Shown: one piece after another, positions 1 through 8,477 of the stretch
Position numbering within the stretch: position 1 is the first letter of the stretch
Layout: each line of letters begins with the position of its first letter
DNA from: CBDANO01 sp965197665
GTDB lineage: Bacteria > Chloroflexota > Dehalococcoidia > Lucifugimonadales > UBA3495
NCBI GenBank assembly: GCA_965197665.1
Contig: CBDANO010000005.1
Coordinates: forward strand, 558,001 to 622,000
Reading direction: 5' to 3'
Length of the DNA stretch: 64,000 nt
Notes under the pieces: model-generated
Seen by the model: the letters and a program-made list of their open reading frames with translations, nothing else
What the model was told of the DNA's origin: nothing
The model's database searches: none
Program-made: the position numbers and the translations under genes

Positions 1-128
1 GGGAGGGACTGCCCTTGGGATCTGACAGGCCCCGCAGGCATGCCTTGGCGGTGCAGGTTCCCGTGGGCCAGGTGGAACGGCGACCGCTGGAGGTCTACGA
101 GTTGGTCGCCTCCGGAGGTGTGCGATGA
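1..128 (+). CDS. istA: IS21 transposase IstA, C-terminal end (partial)
   Basis: Last 42 codons of the IstA transposase, in the same frame and with the same sequence as the end of the complete gene ending at 22731. It overlaps the istB start by four bases (ATGA), the usual translational coupling in IS21 elements. The catalytic DDE domain would lie upstream of the window, so I cannot say whether this copy is intact. Confidence 0.85.
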   Translation, partial: EGLPLGSDRPRRHALAVQVPVGQVERRPLEVYELVASGGVR

Positions 129-952
129 TCGCCATGGAACAGGCCCGCCAGCATCTGGAGACCCTGGGCCTCAAGCAGGCCGTGGAAGCTCTGGAGAACT
201 CTCTGGACGCCGCCGCCAGCAGGCAGCTGACTTACCCGGAGATGCTGGCTGAACTGCTGGAGGTGGAAGTATCCGCTCGCAGGGAGCGCTATCTATCCAC
301 CAGGACCAAGATGGCCCACCTGCCCTTCCAGCGCACATTGGAGCAGTTCGACTTCACCTTCCAGCCCTCCATCGACGAGCGGCAGGTCAAGGAGATGGCC
401 AGCCTGGCCTTTGTGCCCGAGGCCACCAACATCCTGCTCCTTGGCCCTCCCGGCGTGGGCAAGACCCACCTGGCAGTGGCATTGGCCCTCAAGGCCATTG
501 AGAAGGGCTATGGAGCCTACTTCGTCCGCGCATATGACCTGATGGAGGATTTACGCAGGGCCAGGGCAGAGCACAGCCTGGACCGTCGCATGCGGGTCTA
601 CCTGGCTCCCAAAGTGCTGGTAGTGGACGAGTTCGGCATCTGGCCCTATGACCGGGACTCGGCCACCGCCTTATTCACCCTGGTGTCTGCCCGGTACGAG
701 CGAGGCAGCATCATCCTGACCTCCAACAAGGGCTTCGGCGAGTGGGGAGAACTCTTGGGCGACACGGTCATCGCCTCAGCCATCCTGGACCGGCTATTGC
801 ACCATAGCCACGTGCTGAACATCCGGGGCGAAAGCTACCGGCTGAAGGAGAAACGACAAGCAGGATTGTTTAGCTCACACCAAGTATTCGGCGTGGGATC
901 AGGGGAAGCGACCGCGGAAAGCTCAAGGACTCCGGTGGTGGGTCAAAACTAA
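125..952 (+). CDS. istB: IS21 helper ATPase IstB (copy A)
   Basis: AAA+ ATPase of 275 residues that helps the IstA transposase assemble on element ends and choose targets. Visible motifs are Walker A GPPGVGKTH near residue 100 and Walker B VLVVDEFG near residue 160. The start overlaps the end of istA by four bases. The protein is identical to the one at 22728-23555, which implies very recent duplication or ongoing homogenisation. The last 30 or so residues are family-atypical and probably read toward the element's right end. Confidence 0.93.
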   Translation: MIAMEQARQHLETLGLKQAVEALENSLDAAASRQLTYPEMLAELLEVEVSARRERYLSTRTKMAHLPFQRTLEQFDFTFQPSIDERQVKEMASLAFVPEATNILLLGPPGVGKTHLAVALALKAIEKGYGAYFVRAYDLMEDLRRARAEHSLDRRMRVYLAPKVLVVDEFGIWPYDRDSATALFTLVSARYERGSIILTSNKGFGEWGELLGDTVIASAILDRLLHHSHVLNIRGESYRLKEKRQAGLFSSHQVFGVGSGEATAESSRTPVVGQN

Positions 953-1030
953 ACCGGCGATCGCCGGCAACAGACAGGGGTGGGTCAATTTTAGATCGGC
1001 GATGGTGGGTCAGAATTAAACCGGCGTTGA

Positions 1031-2670
1031 TGTCATTGCTCTACGATAGCGTCCCCGTAAATTGCAGGGAAAATGTCCGTCTATGAAGGACGTGACATTG
1101 AACCAACGAGAGCAGGCAAGACTCCAAGTACTCAACAGCGTGATGGAATTTCAACTGCCCAAGGCCCAGGCGGCCGAACTTCTGGGGATCAGTGAACGCC
1201 AGTTTCGGCGAGTCTTAGCGGCCTACCGGAGGGACGGGGCCGCCGCACTGGTCCACGGCAACCGGGGTCGCAAGCCCCGCAATGCGGTCCCCGAGGATGT
1301 CGCTGCCGCCGCGGTGATTCTGGCCAGCGAGAAGTACGCCGGATTCAATCACAGCCACTTCACCGAAGTGCTGGCGGATCGGGAGGGTATTCACCTGAGC
1401 CGTCAGACGGTAAGCCGCCTTCTCAACCGCCATGGCCTGACCAGCGCCAGGCAGCATCGTCCTCCCAAGCACAGGGTCCGACGGGAACGGATGCCCCAAG
1501 AGGGCATGCTGCTGCAGATCGACGGCAGCCATCACCGCTGGCTGGAGGATAGAGGACCCAGATTCGTCCTGCTGCTGGCGGTGGACGATGCCACCGGGAC
1601 GGTGGCCAATGCTCTCTTCCGACCGGAGGAGGACACCCGGGGCTACTTCCTGCTGATGGAGGGAGTCATACGCAGCTATGGGATCCCCCTGGCCATCTAC
1701 GGCGATCGCCACGGCGTCTTCAAGTTCAACGGCAAGCCCCGGCACATTACCCAGCCCGTGGGCCCAACCCAGTTCACCCGGGCCATGGGGGAATTGGGTA
1801 TTGAACAGATCTTTGCCCGTTCGCCACAGGCCAAGGGACGGGTGGAACGCATGGCCGGCACATTCCAGGACCGGCTGGTCAGCGAACTCAGGCTGGCGGG
1901 AGCCGCCGCCATCGACCAAGCCAACGCCGTGCTGCGGGACTTCCTACCCCACTTCAACAACCATTTCCGTGTGCCTGCCCAGCAGGTCCAGGCAGCCTAT
2001 CGTTCCCTGGACTCCTCCCTGCATCTGGAACGAGTCCTATGCTTCAAGCACGGGCGCCAAGTAGCCAGGGACAACACCGTCAAGTACCAATTGCGCACCC
2101 TGCAGCTGCTCCCCGATCAGGATCGGTCCAGCTATGCCGGCGTCAAGGTGGAGGTGCTGGAGCGGAGCGACGGGCAGCTAATGGTCCAGCACGAGGGGAA
2201 AGTGATTGCCTACCAGGAGGCTCCGCCCAAGGCGGGAGTGCTGCGGGCCGCCCAGGGGGCTCTGGCTCCTACTCCCGAACTGGCCCAGGTGGTCAGGAAC
2301 CTGAGCCAGCGTGGTCTCACCAAGTCACAACTGCAGCGCCTGGCCGCCTTGGGAGCACCTGTCGACCAACCGATGGATGATGAGAACGGCCCCACCTCTT
2401 ACACTCCGCCGCCCAGGCAGGCAACGCCGCGCAAGCAGGCCTTGTGGAAAGCTGTCCACCACGCCAAGCTACAGGGTGTCTCCCTGAGGAGCATCGCCAA
2501 GCAACTGGGTATTTCCAGAAACACGGTCAGGAAGTACGTTGAGTTGTCGGCTCCGCCCATCAACCGGACTCCCAGACGGTCTACCCTTTCAGTAACTCAG
2601 CACCACACCAACGGACATTTTCCCTGAGCACTTAGGCGGACGTTTTCGCTGGACAGCGACAGCGTTGACA
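1031..2670 (+). mobile_element. ISNCY-family insertion sequence
   Basis: The element is bounded by imperfect inverted ends that both start TGTCA. A longer matching block, CAGGGAAAATGTCCGT, lies at 1065-1080 and in reverse complement at 2611-2626. It abuts the IS21 end on the left and interrupts an IS3-type orfA on the right, directly after the codons for KLR. I see no clear target duplication. The exact outer ends are inferred from the inverted ends. Confidence 0.75.
1083..2627 (+). CDS. ISNCY-family transposase with extra C-terminal HTH
   Basis: Transposase of about 514 residues with an N-terminal helix-turn-helix (AAELLGISERQFRR), then a DDE integrase-type core: QIDGSHHRW, VDDATG, YGDRHGVF, and SPQAKGRVERMAGTFQDRL around the last acidic residue. 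I chose ATG 1083 because family members begin near this MKDVTLNQREQ segment; a TTG at 1062 is also open. After the usual family end (near VLRAAQG) there are about 120 more residues with a second helix-turn-helix (SLRSIAKQLGISRNTVRKY) resembling the DNA-binding head of IS21 transposases. The stop codon lies inside the right inverted block. Confidence 0.88.
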   Translation: MKDVTLNQREQARLQVLNSVMEFQLPKAQAAELLGISERQFRRVLAAYRRDGAAALVHGNRGRKPRNAVPEDVAAAAVILASEKYAGFNHSHFTEVLADREGIHLSRQTVSRLLNRHGLTSARQHRPPKHRVRRERMPQEGMLLQIDGSHHRWLEDRGPRFVLLLAVDDATGTVANALFRPEEDTRGYFLLMEGVIRSYGIPLAIYGDRHGVFKFNGKPRHITQPVGPTQFTRAMGELGIEQIFARSPQAKGRVERMAGTFQDRLVSELRLAGAAAIDQANAVLRDFLPHFNNHFRVPAQQVQAAYRSLDSSLHLERVLCFKHGRQVARDNTVKYQLRTLQLLPDQDRSSYAGVKVEVLERSDGQLMVQHEGKVIAYQEAPPKAGVLRAAQGALAPTPELAQVVRNLSQRGLTKSQLQRLAALGAPVDQPMDDENGPTSYTPPPRQATPRKQALWKAVHHAKLQGVSLRSIAKQLGISRNTVRKYVELSAPPINRTPRRSTLSVTQHHTNGHFP

Positions 2671-3433
2671 CTCTGAGCTTGTTGATCACCTGCTCTGCCG
2701 TATGCTTCCTCCTGGCCATCTTTACCCCCTTCCTTTTCAGGCCCAGATCTAACATTACACCTGGACCAGTTCTTGGGGGGCAGGTCAAGGAATCAAAGGG
2801 ATAGAGGCGATGGAGTTTGGTTCGGGCGTCCTGGGTGTTGAACCGCCAGTGGATGGTGGCCCCGGCGGCGTTGCGCTGGGTGACCAAGGCTTGGACTTCC
2901 CGCCGGAGGGCGGGTTCGTCGGGGGCGCGCTGCTTGAGGCAGGCTCGGGACAGGATGCTGAATTCGATTTCCGCCATATTCAGCCAACTGCCGCGCTTGG
3001 GGGTGTAGTGAAACTCCAACCGCTGGGCGATGCGCCGGGCCTCCGCCGCTGGGAAGGTCTCGTACAGGGACGCTGTCCGATGAGTGTTCAGATTGTCCAA
3101 GACCAGCCGCACCACCTGGGCTTCCGGGTAGGCTTCATCTACCAGCCAGCGCATCTGGTGGGCGAAGTCCTGCATGGTGCACCGCTCGGTGACCGCCACC
3201 TGCCGCCAGCCGGCCAGGGGCTCACAGGCCAGAAACAAGTTGCGGGTGCCCTCCCTGCGATACTCGTAGTCCTGCCGCGCTGGTCTCCCCGGCTGGGCTC
3301 GCAGCGGGGGCCGGGTGTCAGCCAGCAACTGGGTGGAGGTCTCGTCAAAGCAGACCAGCGGCCGCTGCGGGTCATAGGGTTCGGCGTACAAATCCAGCAC
3401 GTCCTCCATGTGGGCCACGAACTCGGCGCTCAC
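2597..3433 (-). CDS. IS630 transposase, downstream (catalytic) frame
   Basis: DDE catalytic part of the IS630 transposase: FDETST with the first aspartate, LVLDNLNTH with the second, and GSWLNMAEIEFSILSR with the final glutamate. It is expected to be made by -1 frameshifting from the upstream frame, so the ATG at 3433 is probably not the real start. The native end is near LYPFDSLT (about 2775). The frame then reads into IS3-type orfA and ISNCY sequence because no stop intervenes, so the last 60 or so residues are foreign. Confidence 0.8.
   Translation of the reverse strand: MSAEFVAHMEDVLDLYAEPYDPQRPLVCFDETSTQLLADTRPPLRAQPGRPARQDYEYRREGTRNLFLACEPLAGWRQVAVTERCTMQDFAHQMRWLVDEAYPEAQVVRLVLDNLNTHRTASLYETFPAAEARRIAQRLEFHYTPKRGSWLNMAEIEFSILSRACLKQRAPDEPALRREVQALVTQRNAAGATIHWRFNTQDARTKLHRLYPFDSLTCPPRTGPGVMLDLGLKRKGVKMARRKHTAEQVINKLRVSTLSLSSENVRLSAQGKCPLVWC
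2671..2759 (-). pseudogene. IS3-type OrfA remnant (first codons only)
   Basis: On the minus strand a methionine-started stretch MARRKHTAEQVINKLR matches the N-terminus of IS3-type OrfA proteins. It stops exactly where the ISNCY right end begins (2670). Upstream, TGTAATGTT near 2759 could be the IS3 left terminus. The IS630 transposase frame runs into it without a stop, so the two elements were joined by insertion or deletion. Confidence 0.6.
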
Positions 3434-3960
3434 CTTGGGAATGCACCACTCCTTCTTCTGCCACGGCTTGAGGGCGTTTTTTTCAGGTGCAGCCGCACCG
3501 TCTCGTGGGATAGGGATGGCGCCAACCCCAACTCCACCACCTTGCCCGCCAAAAGGCGCAGGGTCCAGTGTTCATGCCCTTCCGGCGGTTCGGAGCAGGC
3601 CAAGGCGATGAGGTGGGCTTCGCCCCGGTCGTCCAGCTTCCGGTACCGATGGGCTTGGGGCCGGTCTTTCAGCACCCCTTCCAGCCCCGCTTCGGCGAAG
3701 CGCCGCTTGACCCGAAATACCGTGCCCTCGGCCACATCCAAGGCTTCCGCCACCTGGGGAGCGGTCCATCCCTCATCGGTCTTGAGCAGAATCCGTGCCC
3801 GGATGATCACCCGGGCTGAGCCTTTCCCTGCACGAATCAGATGCTGGAGTTGGTTCCGCTGTTCCGGCGTCAGCCCGACTCCATACTTTTCCCTGACCAT
3901 ACCACCACCTCCCATCAATACTTTCCAGAGTCAGGGTAGCTCCTTCGGCCATTCTTTCAC
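2760..3960 (-). mobile_element. IS630-family insertion sequence
   Basis: A minus-strand element with the two-part transposase described in the next two entries. I could not find convincing terminal inverted repeats or the expected TA target duplication. The left boundary is set where IS3-like sequence starts and the right boundary just upstream of the transposase start; both are approximate. Confidence 0.6.
3430..3900 (-). CDS. IS630 transposase, upstream reading frame
   Basis: N-terminal DNA-binding part: a helix-turn-helix of the type LTPEQRNQLQHL...VIIRARILLKTDEG...APQVAEALDVAEGTVFRVKRRF, then the linker toward the DDE domain. The ATG at 3900 begins MVREKYGVG; a slightly longer start exists at 3918. 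The frame ends soon after a run of seven adenines (T7 at 3477-3483 on the plus strand). A -1 slip there gives KNALKPWQKKEWCIPKVSAEF, the expected continuation into the catalytic domain, so the two frames together make one transposase by programmed frameshifting. Confidence 0.82.
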   Translation of the reverse strand: MVREKYGVGLTPEQRNQLQHLIRAGKGSARVIIRARILLKTDEGWTAPQVAEALDVAEGTVFRVKRRFAEAGLEGVLKDRPQAHRYRKLDDRGEAHLIALACSEPPEGHEHWTLRLLAGKVVELGLAPSLSHETVRLHLKKTPSSRGRRRSGAFPR

Positions 3961-4338
3961 ATTACCATCTAAATCAAGTTTGACTCACTACTAGGCTGTC
4001 GGGGTCGAACTTCTCGATATCTAATGCTTGTAGGTGCTCATTGGCCGTCCCCGCAACCGCATGCATGCCAACGTAAAAGCGAAGGTTGCTCCTGTGTTCT
4101 CTGAGGGCCGGGCGCCCCAAAATGAAGAGTCAACAGTTGGGAGGTGGTCGCCGGAAGCAGACGTGGTATCATATGCGGGAGCGGCGAGACCCTCACTTAA
4201 CTCCGCCTTAATTCTGTCCAACTAACCGGGTCCACCTCACAAATCGGGAGGCCGCGATAATCCGCAGACCCTCAGCCGATATGCTAAATCCGCGCGCCGC
4301 ATGTAAAGAATATTCCGAAAAGTCAGGGTTGAAGAACT
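3961..4338. other. Intergenic between IS630 and the NEW3 gene
   Basis: I find no gene or RNA here. Short open frames on both strands (4021-4225) look like chance and match no family I know. The segment marks the left border of the cargo carried between the insertion sequences and presumably contains the promoter for the gene at 4339. Confidence 0.4.
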
Positions 4339-5541
4339 ATGATCAGACTGGTTCCTTTGGCTCTTGTGTTCCTGTTCATATTCTCTAAAGCGGTGGAGGC
4401 ACAGGCACCGATCACAACAATCACCGTTCACTCCCAGTACACCAGTATCGCGGTCGGCTCGCGCCAGTCGTCTGATTTTGACTTGGACTTGACGATTAGT
4501 AACACTGGCGACGAGGCTACGATAGTGGACATCCAGATTCTGGCGGGCCCCAACGCCTGGAACGCCGGTGTATACAGCAAGTTCAAGAACGTGGAGGTTC
4601 GGAGAGTCGAGTTGCGTCCAGGCGACGAGACCCAGGACCTTGTATTCCGTTTTCTGGTTCCCGAGGATGTCGTGGATGGTGATTACACTTTCCGGGTGGG
4701 GTTTTTGGACGAGGAGAACCGCGCCTTTGACGAACTCAAGTACCACGTAAGCGTGGGCAAGCCCAAGACACAGGAAGATCGGCCGGTGCAAGGGGATATC
4801 GTCCAACTGGAGCCCCGTTACACCGGCCTTACCGGCACCAAGGAAAGCTCCTTTCAGTTCCGGGTTGACCTCAAGAACACCGGTCTCAAAGATAGGCAAT
4901 TTGGCCTAGAGAGCGAGGGGCCTCTTGGATGGCAGGTATCATTCAAGCCCGCATTCCAGGATACACTGATAGCTTCCTTGGGTCTGAGGGCCGAAACCGA
5001 CCAAGCCCTACAAGTGACGGTACAGCCACCCGGTAATGCCCCGCCCGGCCAATACACGATTTTACTGAAGGCGACCGCAGAGGGTGTTGATCCGGCGGTG
5101 GTGCCCATTCAGGTACAATTGACTGGCACTCCCGAATTATCCCTAGCCACTTTGACTGGCCGCCTGAATGCCAAGACAACAGCCGGCGATGAATCGGACA
5201 TCAAGCTGGTGCTGGCCAACACGGGAACCGCCGGGCTCGACAACGTTCGGTTCGTCTCCAATGCCCCGGAAGGCTGGAAGTTTAGCTTCGACCCCAAGAT
5301 TGTCTCACGCCTGGAGCCGACGGAACTGGTAGAGATTACCGCCAGCGTCGCTCCACCGAGTAAGACCATTCCGGGGGACTACAGAATTAACATATTCGCC
5401 TCGGCGCTCGAGGCCCAAACCGATGCATCTCTTCGGATAACAGTGGGCCGATCCACGTCCTTCGGATGGGTTGGCATTTTAATCGTGGTGTTGGTGGTCG
5501 CGGGCATGGGAGGACTGTTCGTGAGGCTCGGGCGGAGATGA
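4339..5541 (+). CDS. NEW3-domain (COG1470-like) exported protein, ABC partner
   Basis: A 400-residue extracytoplasmic protein. It has an N-terminal signal peptide (LVPLALVFLFIFSKAVEAQA), about three Ig-like beta-sandwich repeats of the alpha-galactosidase-associated NEW3 type (recurring LTISNTGDEA, VDLKNTGLKD, LVLANTGTAG; NAPEGWKFSFDP), and a C-terminal membrane anchor (VGILIVVLVVAGMGGLFV) with basic tail. Proteins of this type are often encoded with ABC-2 exporters. Here the stop overlaps the start of the ATPase gene (ATGA at 5538-5541), so the three genes form one transcription unit. The substrate is unknown. Confidence 0.85.
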   Translation: MIRLVPLALVFLFIFSKAVEAQAPITTITVHSQYTSIAVGSRQSSDFDLDLTISNTGDEATIVDIQILAGPNAWNAGVYSKFKNVEVRRVELRPGDETQDLVFRFLVPEDVVDGDYTFRVGFLDEENRAFDELKYHVSVGKPKTQEDRPVQGDIVQLEPRYTGLTGTKESSFQFRVDLKNTGLKDRQFGLESEGPLGWQVSFKPAFQDTLIASLGLRAETDQALQVTVQPPGNAPPGQYTILLKATAEGVDPAVVPIQVQLTGTPELSLATLTGRLNAKTTAGDESDIKLVLANTGTAGLDNVRFVSNAPEGWKFSFDPKIVSRLEPTELVEITASVAPPSKTIPGDYRINIFASALEAQTDASLRITVGRSTSFGWVGILIVVLVVAGMGGLFVRLGRR

Positions 5542-6470
5542 CTGCTGCGATCGAAGCCATCGACTTGACCAAAAGGTATGGCGACTTTACCGCCGTGGAC
5601 CGTCTGAATCTCCAGATCGAGGAGGGCGAGATATTTGGGTTTCTGGGGCCCAACGGCGCCGGGAAGACCACCGCAATCATGATGTTCCTCGGCCTAACGT
5701 CCCCTAGCGCTGGAGTAGCTCGCGTTTATGGCTCCGACTGTACGCGGAACCCCCGGGATGTCAAGCGTGTCACCGGCTACCTGCCGGAGACACTGGGGTT
5801 CTACGGCGAGTTGTCGGCGAAAGAGAACTTACTATACACAACCAGTCTCAATAGCATCGGCCGCCGGGAGGCATTGAGACGCTTAGATGAGGCGCTGGCC
5901 TATGTTGGGCTGGCTGAAAGGGCCACACAGCCGGTCAAACAGTACTCTCGCGGCATGCGACAACGCCTGGGCATCGCCGATGTACTGATCAAGCGACCGA
6001 AGGTGGTCCTGCTTGATGAGCCCACCCAGGGCATCGACTCCGCCACCGTCGAAGGCGTTCTAAACCTGATCACCGGAATGAGCCGCGACCAAGGCCTGAC
6101 GGTGCTGGTGTCGTCCCATCAGTTGCACTACATCCAACGCATTTGTGATCGAGTGGGTATCATGTCTCGGAGTCAGATGGTTGTCCAGGGCACAGTTGAA
6201 GAACTTGCCCAGCAATCGCGCGAAGGTGAGGGACTCGTCATAGAGTTGGAATTTGATCGGGTCAGCAATGAGCTTCCGGATGCGCTGAATGCTATCCCTG
6301 GTGTCAGCTCGGTATCGATCCGGGGCAACCTGGTCGCAGTAGAGTGTCAGCCTGAGGCTCGTACCCAGATCACTAAGGTGGCTATGCAATATGGGGACTC
6401 TTTGCTCTCCCTGCAACGGGGTGACTCGGTGCTGGAAAATATCTACCTCCGATATTTCCAGGAGGGCTGA
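5538..6470 (+). CDS. ABC transporter ATP-binding protein
   Basis: Nucleotide-binding subunit of about 310 residues. Walker A is GPNGAGKTT, the signature is YSRGMRQRLGIADVLI, Walker B is VVLLDEPTQGID and the switch histidine is in VLVSSHQL. The start is taken at ATG 5538, overlapping the previous stop, because MTAAIEAIDLTKRYG is the normal family beginning; an upstream start would read inside the previous gene. The C-terminal 80 residues form the regulatory extension common in NosF/CcmA-type exporters. It works with the permease three bases downstream. Confidence 0.93.
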   Translation: MTAAIEAIDLTKRYGDFTAVDRLNLQIEEGEIFGFLGPNGAGKTTAIMMFLGLTSPSAGVARVYGSDCTRNPRDVKRVTGYLPETLGFYGELSAKENLLYTTSLNSIGRREALRRLDEALAYVGLAERATQPVKQYSRGMRQRLGIADVLIKRPKVVLLDEPTQGIDSATVEGVLNLITGMSRDQGLTVLVSSHQLHYIQRICDRVGIMSRSQMVVQGTVEELAQQSREGEGLVIELEFDRVSNELPDALNAIPGVSSVSIRGNLVAVECQPEARTQITKVAMQYGDSLLSLQRGDSVLENIYLRYFQEG

Positions 6471-6472
6471 CG

Positions 6473-7399
6473 ATGGCGGCGGTGTACTGGAAGGAGTTGG
6501 CTGACTATTTTGGGAGCCGACTTTTCTTTGTGGTGCTGCTCTTTATCGCCGTCGCGGCAGCGTGGGCTGCGTACACCACCACGCAGGACCTGCGGCAGCA
6601 GGCTGCCGGATTGAGCTTGGAGTTTGCTTTCCTTAAGCTGTTTACTACCCAAGGCGACACACCGCTATCCTTTCTATTCTTTGTTGGCTTCTTTGGACCG
6701 TTGTTGGGTTTGGCCTTAGGCTTCGATGCGGTAAACGGCGAGCGTAGCAGAGGCACACTGGGCCGAATCTTGGCTCAACCCATCCACCGCGACGCGCTTA
6801 TCAACGGTAAGTTCTTGGCCAGCGCCACTGTGCTTGGGATTAGCCTGCTATCCCTGATACTTATCGTCATCGGCATAGGATTGTACACGTTGGGCATAGC
6901 CCCAAGTACCAACGAAGCGGTCCGCCTCACCTTCTATTTTGGCGCTACCCTAGTGTACCTGGCGCTGTGGCTGGCCCTCTCGATTCTGTTTTCGCTGCTG
7001 TTCGACCGAGCGGTGATGTCCGCCCTGGCGTCCATCGGGGTTTGGCTGGCGCTCACCTTCTTCATTCCCTTCTTCGCGGTTACCATCGCTGACCAGGCGG
7101 TCTCAGACTCAGAAGATGCCCAGGTTGCGGCCGCGGATCGCGCACAATGGGAGCAGCGGGTACAACGATTCTCTCCAGCCTTCTTGTATGAAGAAGCCAC
7201 ACAGCCATTGCTGAATCCCCAAGTTCGCACACTGGGCTTCATCAGCACGGACGACGTTCAGGGCATCGGCCCCCAACCGATATCACTTGGTCAGAGCCTG
7301 ATCTTGGTATGGCCTCACATTACCGGGTTCTTGGCCCTAGCGTCGCTTATCTTCGCAATCGCATATCTGAAGTTCATGAAGGAGGAGATACGCCCCTGA
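6473..7399 (+). CDS. ABC-2 type permease
   Basis: Membrane subunit of 308 residues with about six hydrophobic segments (for example LFFVVLLFIAVAAAWAA, FFVGFFGPLLGLALGF, ILIVIGIGLYTLGIA, LSILFSLLFDRAVMSALASIGVWLALTFFIPFFAV). It has a cytoplasmic loop with GERSRGTLGRILAQPIHRDALINGKFL, typical of NosY/ABC-2 exporter permeases. It follows the ATPase with a three-base gap. The large loop between segments 5 and 6 is extracytoplasmic and could contact the NEW3 protein (inference). Confidence 0.88.
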   Translation: MAAVYWKELADYFGSRLFFVVLLFIAVAAAWAAYTTTQDLRQQAAGLSLEFAFLKLFTTQGDTPLSFLFFVGFFGPLLGLALGFDAVNGERSRGTLGRILAQPIHRDALINGKFLASATVLGISLLSLILIVIGIGLYTLGIAPSTNEAVRLTFYFGATLVYLALWLALSILFSLLFDRAVMSALASIGVWLALTFFIPFFAVTIADQAVSDSEDAQVAAADRAQWEQRVQRFSPAFLYEEATQPLLNPQVRTLGFISTDDVQGIGPQPISLGQSLILVWPHITGFLALASLIFAIAYLKFMKEEIRP

Positions 7400-7449
7400 T
7401 TGTTGACCCAACTCAGCCGTATTTAATGTAGTTAATTAGGAGAAACGTA

Positions 7450-8331
7450 GTGAAAATCGGTTTTCACAGCGGAGCTTTCTTTAACGATCCACTCGGGGAA
7501 ATTATCCCGCGTCTAGCCGCTCTGGGGTACGATGGCATCGAGCTCAACGCGCAAGACCTTCATATGTGGAAGGCTCATGTCACACCCCAACTCGGCACCG
7601 CGGGGCGAGCCGAGATCAGCCAACTGGTGCGTGATCACGCCATGGAAATTTCCTCCATAAGCGCTCACAACTTCTACGAAAACTGCCTGGTCGACACTGA
7701 CCCACGGGAAAGAGCGCGTCATCTGGATTACGTCAAGGGCTGTATCGATCTGGCGACAGATGTGGGAACAGGTGTCGTGCATATCCTGGCCGGGCAACTT
7801 CCCGACGGAGTGTCCAGGGAACGGGTCTGGGCGGGGCTGCTAGAAAACTTGGCCACGTGCATTCACTATGCAGAAGAGCGGGACGTTGCCCTTGGCTTAA
7901 AGGCCGTTGTCGGGAGCATGGTGGCCAGTATCTCAGACCTTAGCAGGCTACTAGCCGACTTGGGTGAGGACAAGCTATATGTCGACTTCGACCCCACCCA
8001 CTTTTTTATCGCGGACGAAGACCCCGCTGAGGGAGTCAAAACGATGGGCTCACGCATCGTACATGTCACCGTTAAGGACGCCAAGAAAATCCCGGCCGGT
8101 TTCGAGTTTCCACCACTGCCAGAGGGGGCCATGCGGTTGTCCACTGAATTCGAGTATCTTTCCCTAGGTAAGGGCGTCATCGATTTCGGAGCTCTGCTGG
8201 GCGCGCTGCGGGAGGTAGGTTATGACGGGTTTCTCTCCATGGAGTACGAGGGGATTTTCTTCGGGTACATGGAAGATCCGTGGGAGGTTGCGGTAGAGAC
8301 AAAGAGCTTCTTAGACAACGCTCTTTCTTGA
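7450..8331 (+). CDS. TIM-barrel sugar-phosphate isomerase/epimerase-like protein
   Basis: A 293-residue xylose-isomerase-like (AP endonuclease 2 fold) protein. GTG 7450 is preceded by AGGAG at a good distance. Visible barrel landmarks are YDGIELNAQDL, SAHNFYENCL, VDFDPTHFF, HVTVKDAK and FLSMEYEG. Family members use Glu-Asp-His-Glu to hold a divalent metal; where the first Glu is expected (GLEAVVG-like) this protein has lysine (GLKAVVG). It may therefore be metal-free or use another site. It opens the sugar cassette and probably rearranges a keto or acid sugar. Confidence 0.82.
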   Translation: MKIGFHSGAFFNDPLGEIIPRLAALGYDGIELNAQDLHMWKAHVTPQLGTAGRAEISQLVRDHAMEISSISAHNFYENCLVDTDPRERARHLDYVKGCIDLATDVGTGVVHILAGQLPDGVSRERVWAGLLENLATCIHYAEERDVALGLKAVVGSMVASISDLSRLLADLGEDKLYVDFDPTHFFIADEDPAEGVKTMGSRIVHVTVKDAKKIPAGFEFPPLPEGAMRLSTEFEYLSLGKGVIDFGALLGALREVGYDGFLSMEYEGIFFGYMEDPWEVAVETKSFLDNALS

Positions 8332-8477
8332 CCAAATGCCACCAACGGGCACGCCTCGGATGGTAACCTGCTGGCTCCGTAACATTGAAATATAGTATAA
8401 AACCTGAAACGGTGCCTTCACATAACGAGCACAATTAGACTTGGCGGGCCAACAACTTTACGCTAGCGTGGGGAGAA

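Larger units (their letters stand above)
1..1030 (+). mobile_element. IS21-family element, right-hand part (copy A)
   Basis: These bases match 22604-23633 base for base wherever I compared them, and both copies encode the same IstB protein. The segment carries the end of istA, all of istB and the right terminal region with its internal repeats (GGTGGGTCAAT and related). The left part lies outside the window. Copy B ends in TGACA, whereas here the last two bases are replaced by the TG that starts the adjoining ISNCY element, so the outermost CA is lost or shared. Confidence 0.93.

Noticed and set aside
2810..3994. 394-codon open frame on the plus strand over the IS630 element
   Set aside because: It is the reverse complement of the IS630 transposase; the sequence has no domain and the minus-strand protein carries clear DDE motifs.
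4021..4225. Small genes upstream of the NEW3 gene
   Set aside because: Overlapping frames on both strands of similar length, no ribosome-binding site and no recognisable product.
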